Source: an uncultured Eubacteriales bacterium (GTDB lineage Bacteria > Bacillota > Clostridia > Oscillospirales > Acutalibacteraceae). From it: DNA of 64,000 nt. Shown here one piece after another: positions 8,377 to 16,158 of the stretch. The stretch covers positions 1 through 64,000 of the forward strand of contig CAKSCM010000010.1 in the NCBI GenBank assembly GCA_934444365.1. The letters are read 5' to 3'. How positions within the stretch are numbered: the stretch's first letter is position 1; every line of letters begins with the position of its first letter. Made by a program: the position numbers and the translations under genes. The notes beneath the pieces were generated by a model that saw only the letters and a program-made list of their open reading frames with translations, was not told where the DNA came from and made no database searches.

Positions 8377-9665
8377 CAGTCGTTTTCCTCTTTCAAAAGC
8401 TGATAGAATTCCTTTATTTTTTGCCTCATATGGACTATGCAATCATCCTCGCTCGCCTCGCCCTTTACTATATCCTCCGCAAAGGCAGCGCATGTAGGCG
8501 CGCCGCACGATCCGCAATCAAGCTTGGGTAGCCGCTCATATATCGTCTGCACGAAGTTCATCTTCTTAATGGCGGTCGATCTGTCGGCACCGAAGGGCGA
8601 ATACGGAATGTACTCGACCGGATCGGTTTTGACCCCGTCGGGTATATCCTCAAACGGTCCGTATTTAAAGCTTTGGGTAACCGGCATATAACGCTTGAGC
8701 GACTGCAGTCTCGCCTTGGCTATGTAGGGATTCGCCACCGTCAGCACTCCGCCGACGCAACCGCCGTTGCAGGCGTCAAGCTCTATGAATTCAAGGTTCG
8801 GGAATTCGGAATTATCTATCTGCTCGAGCACCCTTATAACGTTTTCTATTCCGTCGGCCGCAAGATAGCGGTCGTTGAATATGGCGCTCGCCTCGCCTCC
8901 GGTAGAAGCCCAGCTCACCCCGACCATTCCGGTCTCGGTGGATTTTTCGGGCGTTGTTCCGGCGCGCTTTTTCATACGGTCGAGCAATGCGAAGTATACG
9001 TCGCTCATCGAAAGCACAAGGTCGACCTCGCTTTTGAAATCGGCCGTGCTGTTGTTAACGTAACTCACCTTAGCAGGACACGGAGAAATAAAACAGGTGA
9101 CCATATCGTCGGGCTTTAATTCCGGATGCTTTTCAAGCGCCTCTTTTTTGGCAAAGCGCGCCGCAAGCTCAACAGGAGAAAGTATCGGCATTATATTGTC
9201 GCACAAAAACGGGAAACGCAAGCTTATAAGCCGGACGATCGCCGGACACGCCGAGCTGATAACCGGCTTTTTGATTCCCGGCTTGGATAAATATTTGCGC
9301 GTATAATCGGAAACGAGCTCAGCAGTGCGCGCAACCTCATAAACATGGTCAAAGCCCATATCGTAAAGTCCCTGAATGACGTAATCTATATCATCCAGAT
9401 TGTCAAACTGCCCGTAAAGAGCCGGCGCCGGCAAAGCGATCTTGTACTTGAATCTGTCGATTTTATCAAGGTAATCGTATATCGATTTTTTGGCTTTGTA
9501 AGGGCATATGCGGATACATTCGCCGCAGTCTATACACCTTGCCGGATTTATGGCCGCGTGACCCGACCGTATACGTATGGCTTCGGTCGGACAATGCTTG
9601 AGGCAGTTCGTACATCCTTTGCATTTGCTCACATCGAGCAACACGGAGTGTTTATACTCAGACAT
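8376..9665 (-). CDS. Ferredoxin/[FeFe]-hydrogenase-like protein with C-terminal Fe-S domain, putative H2 or redox sensor
   Basis: 429 residues from ATG 9665. Two N-terminal [4Fe-4S] motifs (C15, C18, C21, C25 and C44, C47, C50, C54) precede a hydrogenase large-subunit domain and a C-terminal Fe-S motif (C384, C387, C392, C409; CGSCGAPTC). The four cysteines that hold the H-cluster are kept: C140 in SSACPAI, C196 in SPCPAKV, C299 and C303 in DACNGGCVGG. The L1 loop reads Ala-Cys-Pro-Ala where the operon's own HndD has Cys-Ser-Pro-Gly; a change of this kind is described for sensory HydS-type enzymes. It is therefore more likely a low-activity or sensory enzyme than the main catalyst, and it lies among regulatory genes. 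It lacks a PAS domain. Confidence 0.9.
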   Translation of the reverse strand: MSEYKHSVLLDVSKCKGCTNCLKHCPTEAIRIRSGHAAINPARCIDCGECIRICPYKAKKSIYDYLDKIDRFKYKIALPAPALYGQFDNLDDIDYVIQGLYDMGFDHVYEVARTAELVSDYTRKYLSKPGIKKPVISSACPAIVRLISLRFPFLCDNIMPILSPVELAARFAKKEALEKHPELKPDDMVTCFISPCPAKVSYVNNSTADFKSEVDLVLSMSDVYFALLDRMKKRAGTTPEKSTETGMVGVSWASTGGEASAIFNDRYLAADGIENVIRVLEQIDNSEFPNLEFIELDACNGGCVGGVLTVANPYIAKARLQSLKRYMPVTQSFKYGPFEDIPDGVKTDPVEYIPYSPFGADRSTAIKKMNFVQTIYERLPKLDCGSCGAPTCAAFAEDIVKGEASEDDCIVHMRQKIKEFYQLLKEEND

Positions 9666-9709
9666 AATAACCCACCACTCGCCGCGCTGTGCGTTTTATT
9701 CTTTAAAAA

Positions 9710-10135
9710 TCAGACCGCGGCCACCTTCATTGTTATTTTGGTTCCGACACCGACTGTGGATTCGATCTTCATATCGTCGGTATAGCGCTTCATGTTCGGC
9801 AGTCCCATTCCGGCTCCGAAGCCGAGAGCCCTCACATTATCGGGCGCCGTGGAGTACCCTTCCTTCATAGCAAGGGGAATGTCCGCAATGCCCGGCCCGT
9901 GATCCTCAAGGGTAATATCAATGCAGTCGGGAGTAATAACCACCTCAACCTCGCCGCCTCCGGCGTGAATAACCATATTGATCTCGCCCTCGTACATGGC
10001 GATGGACACCCGTCTTATAACGTCGGGCGAAAAGCCCATTTGCCTGAGCTTTTTCTTCACCTGGACCGATGCTTCCCCTGCCGAGGTAAAGTTCTGTCCG
10101 TCAACATCATAATGAAGTTTAAGCTTTTCTGCCAT
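9710..10135 (-). CDS. Anti-sigma-factor-like HATPase (RsbW/SpoIIAB type)
   Basis: 141 residues from ATG 10135, which shares its A with the TAA stop of the preceding DRTGG gene. It is a minimal serine-kinase-like GHKL ATPase: N box EGEINMVIHA (~residues 50-59), G1 box DHGPGIAD (~78-85), G2 box GFGAGMGLPNMKRY (~104-117). This is the layout of anti-sigma regulatory factors. Neither a sigma factor nor an anti-anti-sigma (STAS) protein lies nearby, so its partner is unclear; it may act with the adjacent DRTGG proteins. It is the first of two HATPase proteins in this operon. Confidence 0.9.
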   Translation of the reverse strand: MAEKLKLHYDVDGQNFTSAGEASVQVKKKLRQMGFSPDVIRRVSIAMYEGEINMVIHAGGGEVEVVITPDCIDITLEDHGPGIADIPLAMKEGYSTAPDNVRALGFGAGMGLPNMKRYTDDMKIESTVGVGTKITMKVAAV

Positions 10136-10497
10136 TATTCTTCACCGCTTTTGGTGGCGGTACTGCCGAGCCCCGACGAATAAAGCTTTCCGCAGGCCTC
10201 GTACATCCGCATTTTTGTAGCGAGAAGAACCATTGAGCTATCCTCCGCCAACTGTTTCATTTCCTCGGTCGGCATTTTGCTCCTGACAAATACTATGCAG
10301 TGCATATCCATCATATCGGCCGTACGTACGACCTGAGGATTGACAAGCCCGGTAAGCAACACGCCCTGATCCTTAACGTAAGCCAAGACATCGCTCATCA
10401 TATCGCTTCCGCAGGCCGAATACACCTCGTCGTCAAGACGGTCCTCGCCCGTAAGAATCTCGGCATTAAGCAGATCTTTTATATCACGAATCTTCAT
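10135..10497 (-). CDS. DRTGG-domain protein (first copy in the hydrogenase operon)
   Basis: 120 residues. ATG 10497 is preferred over an in-frame ATG three codons upstream because GGGAG lies 9 bases before it but directly abuts the other. The sequence (KDLLNAEILTG at the start, ACGSDMMSDVLAYV, LLTGLVNPQVVRTADMM, IVFVRSKMPTEEM) is a stand-alone DRTGG domain. A tail of about 20 residues follows. It is 82 bases after hndA and overlaps the anti-sigma-like gene by one base. The ligand is unknown. Together with the copy at 8050-8376 it suggests two sensor subunits working with two HATPases. Confidence 0.85.
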   Translation of the reverse strand: MKIRDIKDLLNAEILTGEDRLDDEVYSACGSDMMSDVLAYVKDQGVLLTGLVNPQVVRTADMMDMHCIVFVRSKMPTEEMKQLAEDSSMVLLATKMRMYEACGKLYSSGLGSTATKSGEE

Positions 10498-10579
10498 ACT
10501 GAACATCTCCCGGTGTTTTATAAAGATAAAACGGTGAAGCTTGAAAGCTTAAAATATAAAAAGATAACTCCGGTTTTTA

Positions 10580-11077
10580 TCAGGCGCGGTATTTGGCAAG
10601 AATTCCGGGAACCTCTGCCGGGGTAAGCTTGCCGTAAACATCGTCGTTTATTGTCATTACGGGAGCAAGACCGCAGCAGCCGAGACATCTTGTATCCTGA
10701 ATCGAGAAAAGTCCGTCGCTCGTGGTCTCGTCCGGGCCGATTTTAAGTTCGTCCATAACCTCTTTAAGCACGGCTGCTGCTCCCTTAACATAGCAGGCCG
10801 TGCCAAGACATACCGAAATTTTATATTTTCCCTTAGGCTTTATGCTGAAGAAGGAATAAAACGACACAACGCCGTACACTTCCTCAAGCGGAACATTAAG
10901 TCCCTCGGCCACAAAGGTCTGGACCTCCAAAGGTAAATAGCCGTATATTTCCTGTGCTTTTTTAAGCACCTGAACCAGCGCACCCTCAACATCCCTGTAC
11001 TGATCGATAACCTTATCAAGCTCGAGATGTTTTTCGGTCGTATCCTTAAAAGGTACATACTCCAGTTTATTTTTCAT
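10580..11077 (-). CDS. hndA: NuoE-like [2Fe-2S] subunit of the NADH-linked hydrogenase (HndA/HydC type)
   Basis: 165 residues, the normal length of NuoE/HndA. ATG 11077 follows AGGAGG on the minus strand at about 12 bases. The [2Fe-2S] ligands are C90 and C95 (CLGTAC) and C131 and C135 (CLGCC) of the thioredoxin-like domain. The N-terminal helical region contains the family motif YGYLPLEVQ and VYGVVSFYSFF. It sits with the NuoF-like subunit and completes the four-subunit Hnd complex, although six other genes separate it from hndB. It is the first gene of the operon, directly behind a good promoter. Confidence 0.96.
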   Translation of the reverse strand: MKNKLEYVPFKDTTEKHLELDKVIDQYRDVEGALVQVLKKAQEIYGYLPLEVQTFVAEGLNVPLEEVYGVVSFYSFFSIKPKGKYKISVCLGTACYVKGAAAVLKEVMDELKIGPDETTSDGLFSIQDTRCLGCCGLAPVMTINDDVYGKLTPAEVPGILAKYRA

Positions 11078-11160
11078 TTTCTGCCCATCCTCCTTGAAAA
11101 CAGCCCCCTCATTCCGGCAAAACGGAACGGGCGGCCGCTTTTTACATATAAGCTTTGATA

Positions 11161-11189
11161 ATTATAACCGCTTACATGGGATTTGTAAA
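11161..11189 (-). promoter_or_regulatory. Promoter of the hydrogenase operon
   Basis: Minus strand TTTACA (11189-11184), 17-base spacer, TATAAT (11166-11161). Transcription would start about 75 bases before the hndA start codon. It drives ten genes down to the terminator at 2513-2551. Confidence 0.7.
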
Positions 11190-11231
11190 CACTAAAATTG
11201 TGTAAATTTCAGTTTTTTACGCCTTTTTAGG

Positions 11232-11262
11232 AAAAAAATATACCGTCACTTACATGACGGTA
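11232..11262 (-). terminator. Terminator after dut
   Basis: TACCGTCA (11241-11248) pairs perfectly with TGACGGTA (11255-11262) around a 6-base loop; on the minus strand the hairpin runs into TATTTTTTT. It separates dut from the hydrogenase promoter. The 245 bases between it and dut hold no convincing gene, only a small CCGGAT/ATCCGG hairpin near 11290. Confidence 0.8.
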
Positions 11263-11507
11263 TGCAAAAAATTCAATATTATACTGCACCGGATGAATCC
11301 GGAACCCGAATTATCGGCAAAAACAAATCGGCATGTGATCTTGTCGCAAACCGGCATCCTTGATTTCGCCGTTATCCGTACCGGTCATTATTACAGGCAG
11401 TACGGTTTTCCGTTTGGTTAAGCGAATGCACCCATACAAACTTGATTTCGACGAAAATCCGGTTTTGATAAGCACACTGAGGTTAAACTTGGGTTTACGC
11501 CGTTTGC

Positions 11508-11963
11508 TTACATCCTGCCGGTAGAACCGAAGCCCCCGGCAGCTCTTAAGGTATCGCTTAAATCCTCGCATTCCTCAACCGTAACGCGCGGCAGCTCTCC
11601 GACAATCAGCTGGGCTATACGCTCATGCGGTTTTATAACGTAATCGGCAGCCGACGAATTATGAAGTCCCACTATTATTTCGCCCCTGTAATCGCTGTCA
11701 ATAACTCCTACACAGTTGGCGGGGCTTAGTCCGTGCTTTATGGCAAGTCCGCTTCTGGCATAAATAAAGGCCGCAAAGCCCACCGGCAATTCGATTGCAA
11801 TTCCGGTAGGAAAGCCAACAGTTTCGCCCGACTTTACCGTTACCTCCCCGTCAATACAGGCGGTAATATCCATTCCGGCCGAGCCCGGCGTTGCAATTTT
11901 CGGAATATCGGCCCCCTCGCGCACCTTTTTTATTTTTAATGTAACGCTGCTGCGTCTCTCCAT
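11508..11963 (-). CDS. dut: Deoxyuridine 5'-triphosphate nucleotidohydrolase (dUTPase)
   Basis: 151 residues from ATG 11963, with GGAG about 10 bases upstream; a farther in-frame ATG at 12005 would add a tail lying inside the promoter. All five trimeric dUTPase motifs are present in order: AGMDITA, ARSGLA, GVIDSDYRGE (catalytic Asp), RIAQLIV and the C-terminal GGFGSTG that closes over the nucleotide. The enzyme splits dUTP into dUMP and pyrophosphate, supplying dTMP synthesis and keeping uracil out of DNA. It is transcribed alone between its own promoter and terminator. Confidence 0.96.
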   Translation of the reverse strand: MERRSSVTLKIKKVREGADIPKIATPGSAGMDITACIDGEVTVKSGETVGFPTGIAIELPVGFAAFIYARSGLAIKHGLSPANCVGVIDSDYRGEIIVGLHNSSAADYVIKPHERIAQLIVGELPRVTVEECEDLSDTLRAAGGFGSTGRM

Positions 11964-12004
11964 AAAAACACACTCCAGGAAAAATATAAATATACGTTTT
12001 TTCA

Positions 12005-12033
12005 ATTATAACCCGTAGTCACAGTCAAATCAA
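12005..12033 (-). promoter_or_regulatory. Promoter of dut
   Basis: Minus strand TTGATT (12033-12028), 17-base spacer, TATAAT (12010-12005), about 40 bases before the chosen dut start. Its position makes the upstream ATG at 12005 impossible as a translated start from this promoter. Confidence 0.65.
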
Positions 12034-12395
12034 CAAATTTTTATAATACCGGTCAAAACCGGTAAAAAGGCCCGTAACGCACATTACAAAGTGCCCGGCT
12101 TATAACGATCATTTCTGCCTTTTGTAAATAAAACGCAAAGGCAAAATGAAAAACAAAATAAACAACCGGGCCGAACCGTACAAACAAACCGCAATTTGCA
12201 CCCGAAACGACAATCCGGTTGCCGCTGACCCATTAATGTTTTGCCGTTATATTATTTAATAATGTAATATCATTAATATACTAATGAATATAATTTAATG
12301 CTGTATTGAGAATTTCTTAAATACCGAACAAATCGCAAAGAGGAAAATCATTTTAAAAAAGCTTTAAAAAAATTAGAAAAAATTAAAATTATCAC
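12034..12395. other. Non-coding stretch between dut and the tRNA array
   Basis: I see no gene here. The part from about 12240 to 12390 is strongly AT-rich, with runs of A and T that could act as an UP element for the tRNA promoter. ACCGGT occurs twice within 16 bases near 12050. Confidence 0.5.
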
Positions 12396-12424
12396 TTGAC
12401 AAACCGGCCCATATGCTGTATTAT
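12396..12424 (+). promoter_or_regulatory. Promoter of the five-tRNA array
   Basis: TTGACA (12396-12401), 17-base spacer, TATTAT (12419-12424), about 37 bases before the first tRNA. AT-rich DNA precedes it, as is usual for strong stable-RNA promoters. Confidence 0.8.
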
Positions 12425-12461
12425 AACATTCGCCGCTTGAAAAAACGGCGCTTTAAAGTTC

Positions 12462-12538
12462 GGGGGCATAGCTCAGCTGGTTAGAGCACCTGCCTTACAA
12501 GCAGGGGGTCACAGGTTCGAGTCCTGTTGCCCCCACCA
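12462..12538 (+). tRNA. tRNA-Val (anticodon TAC)
   Basis: 77 bases with encoded CCA. The acceptor stem GGGGGCA pairs with TGCCCCC. The anticodon arm CCTGC/GCAGG holds loop CTTACAA. The T arm is ACAGG-TTCGAGT-CCTGT. Confidence 0.97.
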
Positions 12539-12548
12539 CTTAAAGCAC

Positions 12549-12625
12549 GGCTCGGTAGTTCAGTTGGTTAGAACGCTAGCCTGTCACGCTAGAGGTCGTG
12601 GGTTCGACCCCCATCCGAGTCGCCA
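12549..12625 (+). tRNA. tRNA-Asp (anticodon GTC)
   Basis: 77 bases with encoded CCA and discriminator G. The acceptor stem GGCTCGG pairs with CCGAGTC (one G-T pair). The anticodon loop is CTGTCAC. It follows tRNA-Val by 10 bases. Confidence 0.97.
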
Positions 12626-12634
12626 TTTTTATAT

Positions 12635-12710
12635 GCCTCTGTAGCTCAGTCGGTAGAGCAATGGACTGAAAATCCATGTGTCGTTGGTTCGATTCCGACC
12701 GGAGGCACCA
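12635..12710 (+). tRNA. tRNA-Phe (anticodon GAA)
   Basis: 76 bases with encoded CCA. The acceptor stem GCCTCTG pairs with CGGAGGC (one T-G pair). The anticodon loop CTGAAAA is closed by TGGA/TCCA. It follows tRNA-Asp by 9 bases. Confidence 0.97.
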
Positions 12711-12713
12711 TAT

Positions 12714-12789
12714 GCGGATTTAGCTCATCTGGTAGAGCGCCACCTTGCCAAGGTGGAGGTAGCGAGTTCGAGCCTCGTAATCCGCTCCA
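12714..12789 (+). tRNA. tRNA-Gly (anticodon GCC), first copy
   Basis: 76 bases with encoded CCA. The acceptor stem GCGGATT pairs with AATCCGC. The anticodon loop TTGCCAA is closed by CCACC/GGTGG. It is identical over its whole length to the single tRNA-Gly at 38744-38819. Confidence 0.97.
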
Positions 12790-12846
12790 AAAATACGGCC
12801 GGCTTTAAATGAAGGGAATATTCATTGGGTTGGCCGTAAATAGTTT

Positions 12847-12920
<74 letters not shown>

Positions 12921-12921
<1 letters not shown>

Positions 12922-12955
12922 AAAATCCCGTCCATGTAAGTGGGCGGGATTTTTA
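12921..12955 (+). terminator. Terminator of the tRNA array
   Basis: AAAAATCCCG-T-CCA pairs with TGG-G-CGGGATTTTT around TGTAAG, directly after tRNA-Cys, and ends in a T run. Confidence 0.85.
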
Positions 12956-13251
12956 CTTTTTACTTCTTACCTCTTCACTCTTACTTCAAATTATAATCGG
13001 TAACGTGATTTTCGGAAAGCAAGAAGTAATAGATAAAAGATAAGAGATTTGGAGCCGACTTCGCCGACAAACTAATAGAAGCCGCCGGTTTCAAATACGG
13101 GTCATTGATAGATCCATTCGTTAAATTAAAAGCATTTATTTTTCGGTGCAATGTGCGTTGTGCCGTTTCGTATCACTAAATGCAAATAACGGATAATATG
13201 ACCAACCCAAAATACAATGTGTCTATCCGTAGCGTAAATAACCTTCTAACT
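12956..13251. other. Non-coding stretch, possible gene remnant
   Basis: No intact gene. A short plus-strand frame from about 13050 to 13178 (reading FGADFADKLIEAAGFKYG at its start) has no start codon or ribosome site. It ends 73 bases before an orphan terminator at 13252-13285. It may be the tail of a decayed gene; I cannot identify which. Confidence 0.3.
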
Positions 13252-13285
13252 CTCGGCCGTAAAAACACGCGGCCGGGATTTTTTT
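13252..13285 (+). terminator. Orphan rho-independent terminator
   Basis: CTCGGCCG pairs with CGGCCGGG around a 10-base loop and is followed by ATTTTTTT on the plus strand. No intact gene precedes it, which fits a lost gene or an unseen short transcript upstream. Confidence 0.7.
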
Positions 13286-13519
13286 GTTTATCTCGCACTG
13301 TCCGAAAAACAACTCCTTCCGGACGAACAGATGAATAACAGTGTAAAAATCATGAAATTTCAAGGATTCTTAAATCTGTCGGAAAAGGTTGGTTTAAAAC
13401 TCATACTGCCGCTCGTCTTCATTATACGGCTTTGTTTTGTCCCTTATATCGCGGCAGTTTATCGGCGATTTCCGATTTGTCAATTCCTATTCGGAAATTC
13501 CATTCTTTTTCACGCCGTA

Positions 13520-13578
13520 TTGCATTATAATTACCGATAAGGTATACTTATATCGACGCCTTATAATTGATACCTTAT
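13520..13578 (+). promoter_or_regulatory. Promoter of the dockerin gene with overlapping 9-bp inverted repeat
   Basis: TTGCAT (13520-13525), 17-base spacer, TATACT (13543-13548). ATAAGGTAT (13537-13545), which covers the first bases of the -10, is repeated inverted as ATACCTTAT (13570-13578), just after the expected transcription start. This could be an operator or form a leader hairpin; no regulator is known. Confidence 0.6.
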
Positions 13579-13605
13579 ATTAAAAGAAAGCGAGTTTTGA
13601 TCATC

Positions 13606-15984
13606 ATGAAAGGCCTTACAAAAACCTTAAGCCTGATTATGACACTGTGCATGGTTATGCTCTCGTTCGGCGTTTTGGCGCTTGCCGAAGGCGACGAGAA
13701 CATAGTGCTTGATAAGCCGGTAAAAATCGGCTGGTCATCCGAATACTCTTTGTATTCCGGCGGAATTTACGCCGAGGTAAACGAGAGAATCTCCTCCACC
13801 AACTGGCGTTACTACGGCGTGAATTTTGACTTTAAACTCTACAAAGGCGGCACGAGCGAAGAAAATCTGGTCGAAACAGCCGATTTTTACGACGCAAGCT
13901 CCTACAATTTCGCCACTGCCATAAGCGAAAACGGCGAGGGCGATTATTACTTCCGCGTAAGAGGGGTCGAGTATGAATACAACACCTTTGATAAGACCGG
14001 AAACGTAAGCGACTGGTCTGAGCCGAGCGTCCTGTTCAACTATAAAAAGCACACCGAAAACACCATCTCAACCCTTACCCTCGACATAGATCGGTTTAAA
14101 GATTGCGATACCTCGGGCGGCGGGAAATTCTTTGATACGGACAAGGAAAAGGGCTACGATATGTCGATAAGCGCAAGGCCCTTTTACACCAGCGTTTCGG
14201 ATCTTTTCTTCTCGGGCTACCCCTACGAGGCCGAAATAAGCATACTTATCCCCTACGGCACCGGAGTGTTCGGCGACAAGGTAACCGCCACCGTAAACGG
14301 CAAAAAGGCCGTTGTCAAAAGACTTAACGACATCCGCGCGGTGGTGTATTTCGAATTTCCGCTTATACAGTCCGAGCCTTATCTGCTCCTCGGCGACAAT
14401 GACGTCAGCGTCGATCTGTTTAAAAAGCTCGGACAGACCGTAAATGTCGGCGGCGGAACCGCAAAGCTCTCGGAGGATACATCAAGCGGCAAATACACCC
14501 TCGAATTAAACGGGGTATCCCTTTCGGGAGCAAAGTCCGACTGGGTACTCAGCGACCTTGATACCGACGATGACGGCAATTACATTAACGCCGTTCGCTC
14601 GCGCTCCTTCGGAATGCGTACCAATCGCGACATAACACTCGTTTTAAAAAGCAGCAACAACATAGGCTCTTCGGAAAAATCGTTATTCTACGGTCTTTCG
14701 ATGGACGAAGCCTCAACCCTTACCATAACCGGCGACGGATCACTTGATATATACGCCGGCAGCGATGAGGACAACAGCTACGGCAGCACCGGATACGGCT
14801 ACGGAATAATAACCGGAACGGGCTTTTGCGGACTAAACATCGACAGCGGTTGGGTAAGAGTCATCGCAAGAGAACATGCTACCGGAATAGTAACGGCCGA
14901 TTTCAGACAAAACGGTGGTGAGCTTGCCGTATCCGGAGGCGAAGAAAACGCCGCAATCAAAACAAGTCCCTTCGGAAGCGTTACAATAACCGGCGGTCAA
15001 ACCGTAGCAGAGTCACTTCAGCGGCCGGAAAACTCCGGCGCCATAGAAACGCTCGGCTCGCCCATAACGATTACGGGCGGAGAACTGATCGTTCTTACCA
15101 AAAACGAGAACGGCAGCAACGGCAAGGCAATTTATGGTGAGTCGTATCTCGCATATACAAACCACATCTCCGACTTTAATTTCTACGGAGGAAAGGTTAC
15201 GTTATTCGGCGAAGGGGGGGCGCTGGTTGCAAACTATGACCCTTCAACACTTTCCGGCGCCACAATAAAAATCTCACCCACATCCAAAAACTCGGATGAG
15301 ATTGACGTCAGCGGAAACATTCCGAATCTTTGCGACAGCGAATCGGTAAAGATGCTGACAATGGATGCAATAACTAAAAAACTGCTTGATAAAATCGAGC
15401 TTGAAAACGTAAAGCTTTCATATGAGCCGGGCAAAAAGCCGGATTTCAAGGGTAACGGCTCTGTCCCCGAAAAATACAAGGACGTTTACACCCTCACCGA
15501 CGAAAGCTTTTCGAGCAATGACAACTCAGAATCAATTACCGAATTCTCGCAGGGCTTGACATATTCCTACTCCGCCGGTATAGCGATCAGCTCCTCGGCT
15601 TATGAAACCGGCTGGAGGCTTGCACCGGCCGAACTTTTGAGCTTAAGCATAAACGGCAAGGATGTATCCGTTCCCCGGCGCAACGTAAAATGCTCCTCGA
15701 TTTCTGAGGCAAGCTTTACGGATGTGTTTTCCTTCACGGCGGGCGAAGAGGGTCCCGAACCGCCGGTTACTGTAAAATACGGTGATGTAAGCGGCGACGG
15801 ATTTGTCAAGGCTGACGACGCGCTGCTTGCCCTTCAGGCCTCGGTAGGAAAGATAACCCTTACCCAAAAGCAAACCCTTGCGGCCGATGTCGACAACAAT
15901 CCCAATATAACGGCAACCGACGCACTGCTTATTCTCCAGTACAGTGTTGGGAAGCTGACGGTCTTCCCGGTAGAAAACAAATAA
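13606..15984 (+). CDS. Secreted beta-rich protein with C-terminal type I dockerin
   Basis: 792 residues from ATG 13606; the frame continues upstream to a TTG without a ribosome site. Residues 1-~27 are a clear signal peptide (positive start, hydrophobic core, ALA at the cleavage site). The middle (about 260-560) has repeated strands such as ITGDGSLDIY and VTITGGQ that suggest a parallel beta-helix; no catalytic motif is recognised. The last ~65 residues are a dockerin with two calcium-binding repeats, DVSGDGFVKADDALLAL and DVDNNPNITATDALLILQ. The protein is exported and probably docks on a cohesin of a cellulosome-like scaffold. No cohesin or CAZyme partner lies beside it. Binding target unknown. 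Confidence 0.88.
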   Translation: MKGLTKTLSLIMTLCMVMLSFGVLALAEGDENIVLDKPVKIGWSSEYSLYSGGIYAEVNERISSTNWRYYGVNFDFKLYKGGTSEENLVETADFYDASSYNFATAISENGEGDYYFRVRGVEYEYNTFDKTGNVSDWSEPSVLFNYKKHTENTISTLTLDIDRFKDCDTSGGGKFFDTDKEKGYDMSISARPFYTSVSDLFFSGYPYEAEISILIPYGTGVFGDKVTATVNGKKAVVKRLNDIRAVVYFEFPLIQSEPYLLLGDNDVSVDLFKKLGQTVNVGGGTAKLSEDTSSGKYTLELNGVSLSGAKSDWVLSDLDTDDDGNYINAVRSRSFGMRTNRDITLVLKSSNNIGSSEKSLFYGLSMDEASTLTITGDGSLDIYAGSDEDNSYGSTGYGYGIITGTGFCGLNIDSGWVRVIAREHATGIVTADFRQNGGELAVSGGEENAAIKTSPFGSVTITGGQTVAESLQRPENSGAIETLGSPITITGGELIVLTKNENGSNGKAIYGESYLAYTNHISDFNFYGGKVTLFGEGGALVANYDPSTLSGATIKISPTSKNSDEIDVSGNIPNLCDSESVKMLTMDAITKKLLDKIELENVKLSYEPGKKPDFKGNGSVPEKYKDVYTLTDESFSSNDNSESITEFSQGLTYSYSAGIAISSSAYETGWRLAPAELLSLSINGKDVSVPRRNVKCSSISEASFTDVFSFTAGEEGPEPPVTVKYGDVSGDGFVKADDALLALQASVGKITLTQKQTLAADVDNNPNITATDALLILQYSVGKLTVFPVENK

Positions 15985-16097
15985 TTTTTAATAATTACAT
16001 TTTTATTTTAAATTGTTGCGCACGACAAGTAAGAATCAGCCTAAGAAACGCCATTTTCACTTTCTTGTAATTAATACTTATTAAATCCACAACAGAA

Positions 16098-16150
16098 AAA
16101 CAGCCGGATCGCAAGGAGTTTTCCCCCGCGATCCGGCTGTTTGTTTTGTT
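16098..16150. terminator. Bidirectional terminator between the dockerin gene and ytvI
   Basis: AAACAGCCGGATCGC (16098-16112) pairs perfectly with its inverted copy (16128-16142) around a 15-base loop. T-rich tracts follow on both strands, serving the two convergent genes. Confidence 0.88.
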
Positions 16151-16158
16151 TTATATGA

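Noticed and set aside
11311..11571. Minus-strand frame of 86 codons beside dut
   Set aside because: It overlaps the conserved 3' end of dut in another frame, is basic and shows no ribosome site or family pattern.
13331..13540. Plus-strand frame of 69 codons before the dockerin gene
   Set aside because: It has no ribosome site, overlaps the -35 of the dockerin promoter, and its composition looks like random AT-rich translation.
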